Below are positions 1 through 8,200 of a DNA stretch of 20,502 bases, in pieces. The position numbers and the translations under genes are program-made. How positions within the stretch are numbered: position 1 is the first letter of the stretch; every line of letters begins with the position of its first letter. The stretch covers positions 91,110-111,611 of the forward strand of contig PAYY01000006.1 of the NCBI GenBank assembly GCA_002715465.1. The letters are read 5' to 3'. This DNA is from Fidelibacterota bacterium (lineage in GTDB: Bacteria; Marinisomatota; Marinisomatia; Marinisomatales; S15-B10). The notes under the pieces were generated by a model that worked only from the letters and a program-made list of their open reading frames with translations, searched no databases and had not been told where the DNA came from.

Positions 1-1714
1 TTATTTTTGTATCAACAGGTAGATCCGTAGATCCATCACTTGGAATAAAGTTTACTGTAGGTGCATTTCCATCAGCGGTGGTAAAAGTTGCACATAATTT
101 AGTTAATGGATTATTTGAATAATCTTCGACACCATCTACACATATATAAACTTGTTGAGAACTTCCTAAGTCATTAGTCGGGTCAATTGTAAGTACTTTT
201 TGGGCAGCATCAACGGAATTACTGAAAGATATAGCATCTCCGTTAGCGTCATCTTTCTTTAGCTCAACAACAGTTCCATCTAAATTGGAATCATCCACTT
301 TTCTTACAGGCTCATTAAACGAAATAATAATATTTGAAGAAGGAACTACACCAGTAGAAGCATCTACTGGATCGATGGAAGCTGTGGGAGCAGTATTATC
401 TACGGTGCTAAAGGTAATGTTTGTGGGTTGAATTACATTGTCAGCTTCATCTTCAATGGTGGATCCTATAGCGACATAAATACTTTGCTCAGTACTAAAA
501 TCATCAGTTGGATTGATGGTAATAAGAGTTTTGTCATTATTAATGCTTGCATCGAAGGGGATATCATCCCCAGTAGCATTATCCTTTTTTAAAGTAATTA
601 GGCCATCCACATTAGTGTTGTCTATGGAAGAGTCATCTAGATTACGAATTTTTTCATCAAAGCTAATTGTAATATCACTATTTACCGCAACACCTACTTC
701 ATTATTAGCAGGTGAAAATGTTAAGGCTGGTGCTGATTTATCTATTCCTGCATCTCTTCTTACCAATTTCACAGCTTGAAGAATTTTTGCATTATCAAAA
801 TCTTGAATGAAAGCAAAAATAACCATATTTTTTTCATCCCAAGACATTCCAGAGGGTGCGTCTTTCAAAGTCCAAGAATAGGTGCGTTCGACAGGAGTAT
901 CTTGTTCTAAGGTGATTTCCTGCCCATCTTCACAACCTGTACCGCATGTAGTGGCATCTCCAACCCAGCCAACCCAGATATTATTATGATGATCCAGTCT
1001 TCCCCAATCTTTGTATTCACCGTAGTCATAAGCAATGGAATCCATGGTTACTCCCACATATAAACGCAAGTTTCTTGCGGAGAGATCGTCAGAGCTTGTT
1101 ACACTGAGATTTACCGAAGCGGTCTTCTCAACGAATGATGTGCCATTAAGTGACATAGTGATGGGAGTTGTCTCTGCTTGGTGGCGTTTTGCAATGCTAA
1201 CATAACCGTAGTAATACTCATCCCAATCACTAGCCGCATTTCCTGTATTTAGGAAATCTGCTGCAAGGTCTGACATTTCATCCCTTGTACTTTCTCCATT
1301 CCCTTTGAAAGTTGGGTAGGAACTATAATATTCAAGATATGGTTTTTCCTGATCGTTTTGCCAACGGTGACCAAAGGGCTCCGTTGAACAGTTATCTTGA
1401 TGAAGTTGGTGAGTTTTTGCTAAATCATCTCCAGTATGGTAGAAAATGAGGATCCAGTCCTTCATCACATCATCACCCACATATCCCATGCGATTACCAA
1501 CACGTCCAGTGGTTTTATGAGTGCCAGTCTCAGCTACAAAATTTGGGTTTTGCCATTCGTCTAGGAAACTCCCAGAGAGTTTACAGTATCCTCACCAGAG
1601 GGCGGTTAGTTTTTCTAGCACAGCGGCTTTTTTAGCTGCTTGATTGGAAAAAGGCATGAATATGACTAATACAAGGATTAGATATTTTGCATTGTTTCGA
1701 GTGTATGGTATCAT
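1..1714 (-). CDS. Candidate selenoprotein: Omp28-like thioredoxin-fold protein with Big_5 repeats, truncated by window edge
   Basis: Read from ATG at 1714, this frame is open to the left edge (571 codons) with one interruption, TGA at codon 41. An in-frame TAA lies directly before the ATG, so the start is fixed. Residues 1-26 form a signal peptide (hydrophobic core YLILVLVIFMPF). Residues about 30-320 match the Omp28-like protein at 18730: shared DWILIFYH-type strand (86-93), LRLYVGVT-type strand, CGTGCEDGQ (Cys257, Cys261) and WDEKNM (292-297). The redox site reads W40-TGA41-G42-Y43-C44, with TGA at the first Cys of CxxC. Residues about 327-440, 442-550 and 552 onward are Big_5 Ig-like repeats; the third is cut by the edge. 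It lies 62 bp after the barrel gene on the same strand. No T9SS tail is visible because the 3' end is missing. I infer an exported Sec-x-x-Cys oxidoreductase; the alternative is a gene recently broken by TGT/TGC to TGA. Confidence 0.8.
1561..1586 (-). promoter_or_regulatory. Candidate bacterial SECIS stem-loop downstream of the TGA
   Basis: Counting the T of TGA as 1, positions 13-18 (AAACUC) pair perfectly with 24-29 (GAGUUU) around a five-base loop UCUGG. Below a small internal loop, positions 9-11 (CUG) pair with 32-34 (UAG, one G-U). The apical loop begins 16 nt after the TGA and contains two G residues at positions 22-23. Known bacterial SECIS elements lie within the coding region just after UGA and carry a G in a short apical loop. 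The pairing is seen directly; SelB binding is inferred. Short helices also occur by chance. Confidence 0.5.
1592..1594 (-). other. In-frame TGA at the redox cysteine position (probable selenocysteine codon)
   Basis: The codon order on the minus strand is CTC TGG TGA GGA TAC TGT, read L-W-(TGA)-G-Y-C. The aligned site in the paralogue at 18730 is S-C-P-Y-C and in the TlpA-like gene W-C-G-P-C. The other six complete genes of the window span roughly 6000 codons with no in-frame TGA and encode Trp with TGG, so general reassignment of TGA to Trp or Gly is not supported. The 530 codons after the TGA have no other stop. Confidence 0.7.
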
Positions 1715-1720
1715 TTAGTT

Positions 1721-1757
1721 ATATAATAATTATATTATGAAATCTATGCTTTTTGAA
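1721..1757 (-). promoter_or_regulatory. Possible promoter and AT palindrome before the candidate selenoprotein gene
   Basis: On the minus strand TTCAAA (1757-1752) is followed after 17 bp by TATAAT (1734-1729), about 15 bp before the ATG at 1714. The -10 box lies inside a palindrome ATATAAT-A-ATTATAT (1721-1735). If used, the message would have a leader of only about 8 nt, which fits the absence of a Shine-Dalgarno sequence. The region is so AT-rich that chance is a real possibility. Confidence 0.3.
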
Positions 1758-1776
1758 GTTCTATTCCAACTATAGG

Positions 1777-3468
1777 CTAAAATAGCCAGTTCATATTTAT
1801 TTTATATCCATCATCAAAATCCTGAACGTATCTGCACACACCATTACTACAAAGGAGTCCACCTTGTTGTGATCCTTGCATGATTGAGATTCGCATGTTT
1901 TCACTCAAGTTATAGAGAAGTTCTATTGATGTCCATGTTTTTGGTCCCCATTCCCACATTTTTGTATCCCATTTTTGTGAAGTTCGATCCACAGTATATG
2001 CTACGGACCACTTAGGTGATTTTGCTATTCCTATAGAAAATACTGCATTATACTTAGTTTCAACAGGATAGAGAGATCTAAATTCCATTCCTTCTCCAAA
2101 ATCATTTTTGTACCCTTTCATTAAAGATTGATATTCAGCCTTTAACTCTAAGCTAAATCGAGAAGGTAACTGAATAGATAAATCAAGAGGGAAAGTTTGA
2201 GCTGATACCATTTCATAGGATTTATTCTTTCCTTCTAAGGTCTCAACATTTGTCAAAATAGAAAGAATATCTTCAAGTTTATCCCAAGCTAATTTGTACT
2301 GAACTTTTTCTCCTAATAGACTTCCTTCTATTTGAATAAATGTATCTCTAAAATAATCAGAAAATGGAGAATTGCTTGAAATCAAACGTGATTTAACCTG
2401 AGGATTCCAGATATACTGTTCATTCATGGATAAAACATCATGCCTGCTAGCTCTAGAATGTATTAAGGATAAAGTAAACCAGTCCTTAATTGGTCCTGTA
2501 ATATGTATTTGAAATCCAACTTCATCGTTTAAATCTAACTCGTGAACAACTCTTCCAATTAAACGAGATGTATGAATATAGACACCTGTAGGGGGACGCT
2601 GAAAATCTTGTGAAAGATCATAGTTATTTACAAAATCAAAATTTTTATCAGGAGACAGCCGACCAAAGTCATAATTTTTATAATCAATAACCACTGACCA
2701 ATCTCCTAGATATGTGCCAATTCCCGCATATAGTCCAAACCCATCAGATATATAAGTATATTTTGGAGGACCACTGGTGTTGCGATATGCGAATTCAAAG
2801 AAAGCATCAAACCATTCTCCGCTTAATTCCGTATAACTCCCAATAAAACCATGTCTAAGATCAAGATACGCTGACTCACCTTTGCTGTCATAAGGGAGGA
2901 AATGATTTTCATTGGATTGAAGAAAAGAAATGCCTAAACGAGGACCGAAGTTTTCAGTTTCAATATTTGCACCTATTAAAAAATGGTCTGTTTCATAATT
3001 AGGTACTCTATCATTGAAATCAACTACTACTGGTGTGCTCTTCCAATTTCTCATTTTTCCGGAAATTATGTTCAAGGTAAATGAATTATGAAAGTAACCA
3101 AGGAGTAGCCCCCTTGTTCCCGTGTCGAGATCTATGGCTTGATCATCCACTTGGTTTAATATAAGTCCTCGACCCCAAATAGTATAGACATCACCTATTT
3201 CAAGCGAAAAACTTTTCCCTAAATACTCAAGTTTGAATTTTCTTAGTCCGCTGAAATTCACTCCTAATTCTGGAGGCTCACTAAACTCTAACTGGGTCCA
3301 AGCTGACCATGAACCTAGATTTATCTGTCCATCAAAAAAATGTTCTGAAAAATTAAATTCATTTGAACTTTCAGCATATTTAGAGGATAAACTTCCTGAA
3401 TAAGTGGTCTGAGCACCAAGTAATGATAATAGTGCAAATATGAGCCACACATGTGGCTTGATTTTCAA
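1777..3468 (-). CDS. Outer-membrane beta-barrel protein, DUF6029-like
   Basis: A 563-residue exported protein. The N-terminus is a signal peptide (hydrophobic VWLIFALLSLLGA) followed by a region rich in alternating aromatic and polar residues, as in porin-like barrels. The segment around residues 75-130 (SLEIGDVYTIWGRGLILNQ, then TGTRGLLLGY) resembles DUF6029-type outer-membrane proteins of FCB bacteria, where a GD-x-Y ... G-x-G-L motif recurs; I am moderately sure of that family. The C-terminus ends in an aromatic residue (NMNWLF), common for barrels inserted by BamA. The start is TTG at 3468, 4 bp after the TAA of the upstream thioredoxin gene, with no Shine-Dalgarno sequence, suggesting translational coupling. 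The substrate is unknown. A role as an outer-membrane partner of the secreted neighbours is conjecture. Confidence 0.75.
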   Translation of the reverse strand: MKIKPHVWLIFALLSLLGAQTTYSGSLSSKYAESSNEFNFSEHFFDGQINLGSWSAWTQLEFSEPPELGVNFSGLRKFKLEYLGKSFSLEIGDVYTIWGRGLILNQVDDQAIDLDTGTRGLLLGYFHNSFTLNIISGKMRNWKSTPVVVDFNDRVPNYETDHFLIGANIETENFGPRLGISFLQSNENHFLPYDSKGESAYLDLRHGFIGSYTELSGEWFDAFFEFAYRNTSGPPKYTYISDGFGLYAGIGTYLGDWSVVIDYKNYDFGRLSPDKNFDFVNNYDLSQDFQRPPTGVYIHTSRLIGRVVHELDLNDEVGFQIHITGPIKDWFTLSLIHSRASRHDVLSMNEQYIWNPQVKSRLISSNSPFSDYFRDTFIQIEGSLLGEKVQYKLAWDKLEDILSILTNVETLEGKNKSYEMVSAQTFPLDLSIQLPSRFSLELKAEYQSLMKGYKNDFGEGMEFRSLYPVETKYNAVFSIGIAKSPKWSVAYTVDRTSQKWDTKMWEWGPKTWTSIELLYNLSENMRISIMQGSQQGGLLCSNGVCRYVQDFDDGYKINMNWLF

Positions 3469-3472
3469 TGGC

Positions 3473-4291
3473 TTAGGAAGTAACAGGGGATGGTTCTTGA
3501 TATCCGATTAAAGCTTGAATTCGGGACTCAATTTCTTCTTCATCACCAGGAAGATAGCCTTGATGCATCCACCGAATAACACCATCCATATCAACAAGAA
3601 TTGTTGTGGGCATTAATTTGGCATTGAGTCTATTGGCTATCTTACGATTAGGGTCAAGAGCCACCAAAAAAGAGAATTTTTTAGATTTGACTGTTGATCG
3701 GACTTTGGATAGACTTTTGGGTGAATCCTGATTAATAGTTAGAATCGTGAGCCCAAAGCCAGAGTATTTTTCATGAAACCTTTGTAAATGAACCATCTCT
3801 TTCAAGCAGGGACCACACCAAGTTGCCCAAAAATCAATGAGAAGTGGTCCTTCTTTTAATAGCTTATTTAGTGAAGTTTTTCCACCACCGAGAACTTTAA
3901 GTTGTTGATTCTCAATACCAGCAATTGTACCTCCTAGATCTTCGCTCCTCATTTCTAGGTCATAATAAATTGAGCTTAGAATTATACCAGCTAGGACAAC
4001 AACACCAAGTATTAGTTTAGCGGTGTTCTTTCTGGTTTTACCAACAAAAAGTCTGCGATCCAAGCCACCTCTTTGATCAGCCCCAGCCCTACGATTACGA
4101 CCAGTTCTTCGATCAGTTCCACTTCGCTGGTTTTTTCCAGTAAGTCTTTCACTATCTACAGAGACATTTTCTCCACGAAGTTCATTAATTTCACGTCGAT
4201 CTCCATTAGTTCGACGATCTCTGCCTATTCGTCTATCAGTTGAATTTCGACGATCGCTTCTATCTCTTCGTTCATTCCATTCTTGTTTCAT
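3473..4291 (-). CDS. TlpA/ResA-like membrane-anchored thioredoxin with arginine-rich DRR-repeat cytoplasmic tail
   Basis: A 272-residue protein in three parts. Residues 1-80 are extremely basic and built from hexapeptides of form xxxDRR (NSTDRR, IGRDRR, TNGDRR, then SGTDRR, TGRNRR, AGADQR, GGLDRR). Residues about 92-109 form one transmembrane helix (LILGVVVLAGIILSSIYY). Residues about 125-265 are a thioredoxin fold with FWATWCGPC (Cys159, Cys162) and a cis-proline loop LMPTT (Pro228), as in TlpA/ResA thiol-disulfide reductases. By the positive-inside rule the DRR tail is cytoplasmic and the thioredoxin domain periplasmic. TlpA-like proteins usually pass electrons from CcdA/DsbD-type proteins to envelope thiols; neither is in the window. 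It is the first gene of the leftward cluster, so it may reduce the Omp28-like protein encoded two genes downstream (inference). The role of the DRR tail is unknown. Confidence 0.9.
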   Translation of the reverse strand: MKQEWNERRDRSDRRNSTDRRIGRDRRTNGDRREINELRGENVSVDSERLTGKNQRSGTDRRTGRNRRAGADQRGGLDRRLFVGKTRKNTAKLILGVVVLAGIILSSIYYDLEMRSEDLGGTIAGIENQQLKVLGGGKTSLNKLLKEGPLLIDFWATWCGPCLKEMVHLQRFHEKYSGFGLTILTINQDSPKSLSKVRSTVKSKKFSFLVALDPNRKIANRLNAKLMPTTILVDMDGVIRWMHQGYLPGDEEEIESRIQALIGYQEPSPVTS

Positions 4292-4509
4292 GGTCTCTAT
4301 TTCACCAATCTTATTAGGTTAGAAATTCATAGTTTCTAACGTCATTTGCAAGTTATCTCAAAAAAAAGAAAATTACTGTGTGCTGTATCACATGATAAAT
4401 GTTGTATAATGAGATATCTTGATATAATCATTTTTTGGTTCTAATCTTACCTATAATAAGAGAATGTGACTGTACCAAATCTATCCTAAATTAAGCATTA
4501 ATAGCTGAC
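4292..4509. promoter_or_regulatory. Divergent intergenic control region
   Basis: This 218-bp AT-rich spacer separates the two divergent gene clusters and must hold both promoters. On the plus strand there are TATAAT hexamers at 4405-4410, 4423-4428 and 4452-4457, none with a convincing -35 box. The last would give a leader of about 45 nt for the gene at 4510. No equally clear -10 box is visible on the minus strand. The segment also holds the inverted repeat at 4318-4340. No strong Shine-Dalgarno sequence precedes either start. Confidence 0.45.
4318..4340. repeat. Perfect 8-bp inverted repeat in the leader of the leftward cluster
   Basis: GTTAGAAA and TTTCTAAC flank a 7-bp spacer, 27 bp upstream of the ATG at 4291. 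It could be an operator bound by a dimeric regulator or an RNA hairpin in the 5' leader of the leftward message. It lacks a T-run on either side, so it is not a typical terminator. Confidence 0.5.
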
Positions 4510-5256
4510 ATGGACAAAATATACATATATATATTATTTTTCTTTTTCATTGTTAGAGTTGAGGCTATCGAAAAGATTGTTGTTTTTTCCGGCGGTGTGT
4601 TAGGTCTCGTAGAGATGGAGGCCGATGCTATTAGCTCACTAATTGAAAATGAATTAGAGGCAACGGAACGATATTCAATAATAGAAACTGGTGGAGCTGA
4701 ATTAGAGTTTTCCTATAAGAAAAAAGACCAATCAACTATAGGTCAAATAACTTCCAATTTATTGCGGGCTAGAGCAGATACACTTTCTCCATCCTTAGGT
4801 GAAGACCTGGATGGATCTCAGGTTGTCATCTGGCATTTGAAGCGATCAGGTCGCACATATGATTATGACTTCAGATTATACTCAGTACAATCAGATAAGG
4901 GTGCAACCATTACTTTTCAAGGCGAAAGTGTCAATAAACGTTATTTAAAAGGTATGGCGCGAACGACCTCAAGATTTACAGGAAGTCCGGAAAATGCTGC
5001 TGATGCGGCCAGATTGATGGCGTGGCAGGTGGTAGGGCTGACACCTCCTGATGACCGATTTGATAGAGGTCTCCGTGCTGGCTTGTTGGGTGGATTAAAA
5101 AGAGCGTATACCACATTCTGGTTTGCAATAGATTCAGGTTTTGAGTCTCTTTTAATATTAGTGGCTCTTTTAATTATGGGAGGCGGTCTGGTTATTGTAG
5201 GTGGTGATACAGGTGAGGATCTTGGTTATCCCCCTGATTATCCTGGGGTACCATAA
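4510..5256 (+). CDS. Exported CsgG/LpoB-like envelope protein with C-terminal membrane segment
   Basis: A 248-residue protein beginning with a signal sequence (IYIYILFFFFIVRVEA, probable cleavage after VEA). Residues about 20-60 have the pattern of the CsgG/LpoB-like fold: a strand (KIVVFSGG), a helix (ADAISSLIENELEAT) and a strand (RYSIIET). The family assignment rests on this pattern alone and is tentative. Near residues 212-230 is a Gly-rich hydrophobic segment (SLLILVALLIMGGGLVIVGG), followed by a short Pro-rich tail (PPDYPGVP). It is first in the rightward cluster and its TAA is separated by one base from the ATG of the giant gene, so the two are probably translated together. A role as a membrane-bound assembly or anchoring partner for the giant protein is inference. 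Confidence 0.75.
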   Translation: MDKIYIYILFFFFIVRVEAIEKIVVFSGGVLGLVEMEADAISSLIENELEATERYSIIETGGAELEFSYKKKDQSTIGQITSNLLRARADTLSPSLGEDLDGSQVVIWHLKRSGRTYDYDFRLYSVQSDKGATITFQGESVNKRYLKGMARTTSRFTGSPENAADAARLMAWQVVGLTPPDDRFDRGLRAGLLGGLKRAYTTFWFAIDSGFESLLILVALLIMGGGLVIVGGDTGEDLGYPPDYPGVP

Positions 5257-5257
5257 T

Positions 5258-8200
5258 ATGATTATAGCGCCAAAAATAAGAACAATTGCCTTAGGAGTTT
5301 TGATAGTATTCCCATTGTACACAAGTGCTCAGTTCAAATATGAAAAGAGAGATATAGATACTGACGACGTATATGATCTAATTGTTGAAGATATCGATGG
5401 TAATTCAACAATAGATATAGTTACAGCTAATAACAACATGATCCAATGGTATAAAAACGATGGTGCGGGTAATTTTACAATTTTTACTGTTTCTAATTCT
5501 GTTCAAGGGGTAAGGTCAGTTCATAATGCTGATATTAATTCTGATGGTCGTATGGATATTCTTTCCGCTTCACAAAATGACGACAAAATTGCATGGCATG
5601 AAAATATGGGTGGGGATCCTGTAACTTGGACAACTCGAACTATTAGCACTTCCGCTGATGGTGCGAATTCTGTATATGCTTTAGATATGGATGGAGATGG
5701 TGATTTAGATGTTTTTTCATCTTCACCTAATGATGGAAAGGTTTCCTGGTATGAAAATACAACCGGTAATGGCAGTGTATGGACCAATCATACTGTTATT
5801 TCAGGTACTTCAGCTGATAAGAATATTACTGCGGCAAAAATTACAAATGATAATCTTGTAGATATTATCTCTACTGGTGTTGATTTCATAGTTTTTGAGA
5901 AAGGATCATCAGGGCCTGAAGATTTCACCACACATATTATTGGAACCCAGGGCCAGGATTACTTTAGTAAGCAATTATTTGGAATTGATTTTGATTTAGA
6001 TGGAGATATAGATTTTTTATCCGGTTATAATTATAGGCGAATAAGTATCTGGGAGAATAATGGATTCCCAGGGACTGCTTTTACTAGATATGACATACAA
6101 AATTTCAATCCGGACAATCAAGGTTTTTATCCTCAGGCCGTATATCCAGTTGACATAGATAAGGACAATGATATGGATATAATTACAGCAAGTTATCATA
6201 CTTCTGGAACGGTGGTGCAATTAATACATAAGGGTGGTTATAATTTTGATGCTGTAACCATATATGACACAAAAAAGAATTCTCCTTATTTCCAGGCTAT
6301 TATGGCAGCTGATTTTGATGGAGACAATGATATTGACATTGTTCTTGGTTCGAGAAGGTTTTCCCCTGAATTATTCTGGCTAGAGTCTTCTCCTAATAAT
6401 ACGGCAGTCACTGTAGAATTCGTTACTTCTGTTCAAGGTGATGGTACATATGGGCAAGGCGACATCCTTCCTATTGAAGTGCATTTTAGTTCTTACCCAT
6501 TAGATGTTACAGGGACTCCTGCATTAACACTAAATATTGGTGGGACTAATAAAACTATTAATAGACATTCACTTAAAGACTCTATTATGACGTTTCACTA
6601 TACTGTGGAAGCTGGTCACAATGCGGCTGCTCTTGATATTGCTTCGACTACGTCTCTTACTGGGAATATCAAAAATTTCAATCTTGATGCTGATTTAGCA
6701 CTTCCAATTCCTGGTGACCCTAATTCATTAGCTGGTAGGAAAACATTGATTGTTGACACGGAAGCTCCTGTAGTTAATAGTGTTTCGTCAACAAAAGCTG
6801 ACGGAATTTATGGGCCAGGGGAGGTAATACCTATTACTGTAGAATTTGATGATATTGTAACAGCAATGGGCCCATTGACTCTTGATGCGAACTGGACTAC
6901 TAATTCTTCACATATAGGTGGCACGAACCAATGGCAATCATTTACAGCTGAGAATAATGGAAAAATCAGAAAAATTGAGATTGAATTACAATCTCCACTG
7001 GGAAATAATCAAAGTAATAGCCGTGCAGCTAGTGCTACTTTAAAGATATATCAAGGAGAGGGGAATGCTGGATCAGAAATTCACAGTCAGCCCATAACGT
7101 TATTGAATAAAGACAATTCTTGGAAAACCTTTCATCTGTCAACCCCTGTTACTATAACTGCTGGCCAGCAATACACTTGGGAAATACACACTCCGGTTTC
7201 TGAAAGAAGTTGGCTAAGGTATTTCAATTCAAATGCATATTCAGGAGGAAGATCATCTAGTAGCCCAAATCGGGAATATTTATTTAGAATTTATGTTGAA
7301 GAGACAGGCCCAGATTTAAAACTTACTTTGGAGACTGGAACTAATGATGCTGTAGTTGACTATACAAGTGGAACTGGTACAAATACATTTACTTTCAATT
7401 ATACGGTTGCAGCAGATCATGAATCGGCTGATCTCGATTATGAACAAACCTCGTCTCTGGTATTAATTAGTGGAATAGTTAAAGATGCTGGTGAAAACAG
7501 TGTGGTGTCTCCAATAGATCTTCCGAGCCCGGGAACTGCTAATTCTTTGGGTGGAAATAAGAATATTCAATTAGATACTGAGCCACCAACTATTACTTTC
7601 GATCCTACCGATTCTTCTACTGAAGTACTTCAAGGAAAATCTGTGACGTTAACCTTCAGTGATAATGTGAGAAAGCTGGATGATGGTCCACTTGACAATG
7701 CCAATGTAGATGCCATGATTGAGTTGAAGAAAAATGATGCAAATGGCGTGGATGCGGCCACGGGTATAGATGCAACCTGGGATGCTGCTAATAATAGGAT
7801 TACCATAGCACATGATGACTTTGCTAGTGAGGAGGTAGTTTATGCTGCGCTTAAAGCGAATACTATTGAGGATCTTTTTAACAACCCAATTCCAGCTGAA
7901 AATATAACTTTTACTGTTGAAGATGCAATGGCACCAATAGTGGTCTTTTCACCTTCAGATGGAGCTACGGCTGTTACTTTAAGTACAAGTTTGAAAATTA
8001 CTTTTTCTGAGCCAGTTCGAAATATTGATGATAGTGCATTAGATGATACCAATGTTGATGCCAGAATTATCTTGAAAAAAGATGACACCAATGGTGCTGA
8101 CCTTTCTTTTGATGCTACTATCAATGCCAGTAAGGATACAATTATAGTAAATCCTGATATTGATTTTGAAGGAGAGCAGGATATATATGCTTGCATTGAT

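Noticed and set aside
513..779. Plus-strand 88-codon ORF
   Set aside because: It is antisense to the Omp28/Big_5 junction of the candidate selenoprotein gene; it has no ribosome binding site or recognisable protein and is explained as a shadow.
1592..1594. TGA as a reassigned sense codon (Trp or Gly genetic code)
   Set aside because: Six other genes of about 6000 codons have no in-frame TGA and use TGG for Trp, so general reassignment does not fit.
1592..1594. Simple pseudogene by nonsense mutation
   Set aside because: Not excluded, but disfavoured: the stop lies exactly on the active-site Cys position, there is no other lesion in 530 following codons, and a SECIS-like hairpin follows.
1775..1787. 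GGCTA-AAA-TAGCC hairpin at the end of the barrel gene as a terminator
   Set aside because: The stem is only 5 bp, overlaps the stop codon and has no T-run on the minus strand.
5201..5257. GTG start at 5201 for the giant protein
   Set aside because: It would overlap the upstream gene by 56 bp and put 19 residues before a good signal peptide; ATG 5258 is better.
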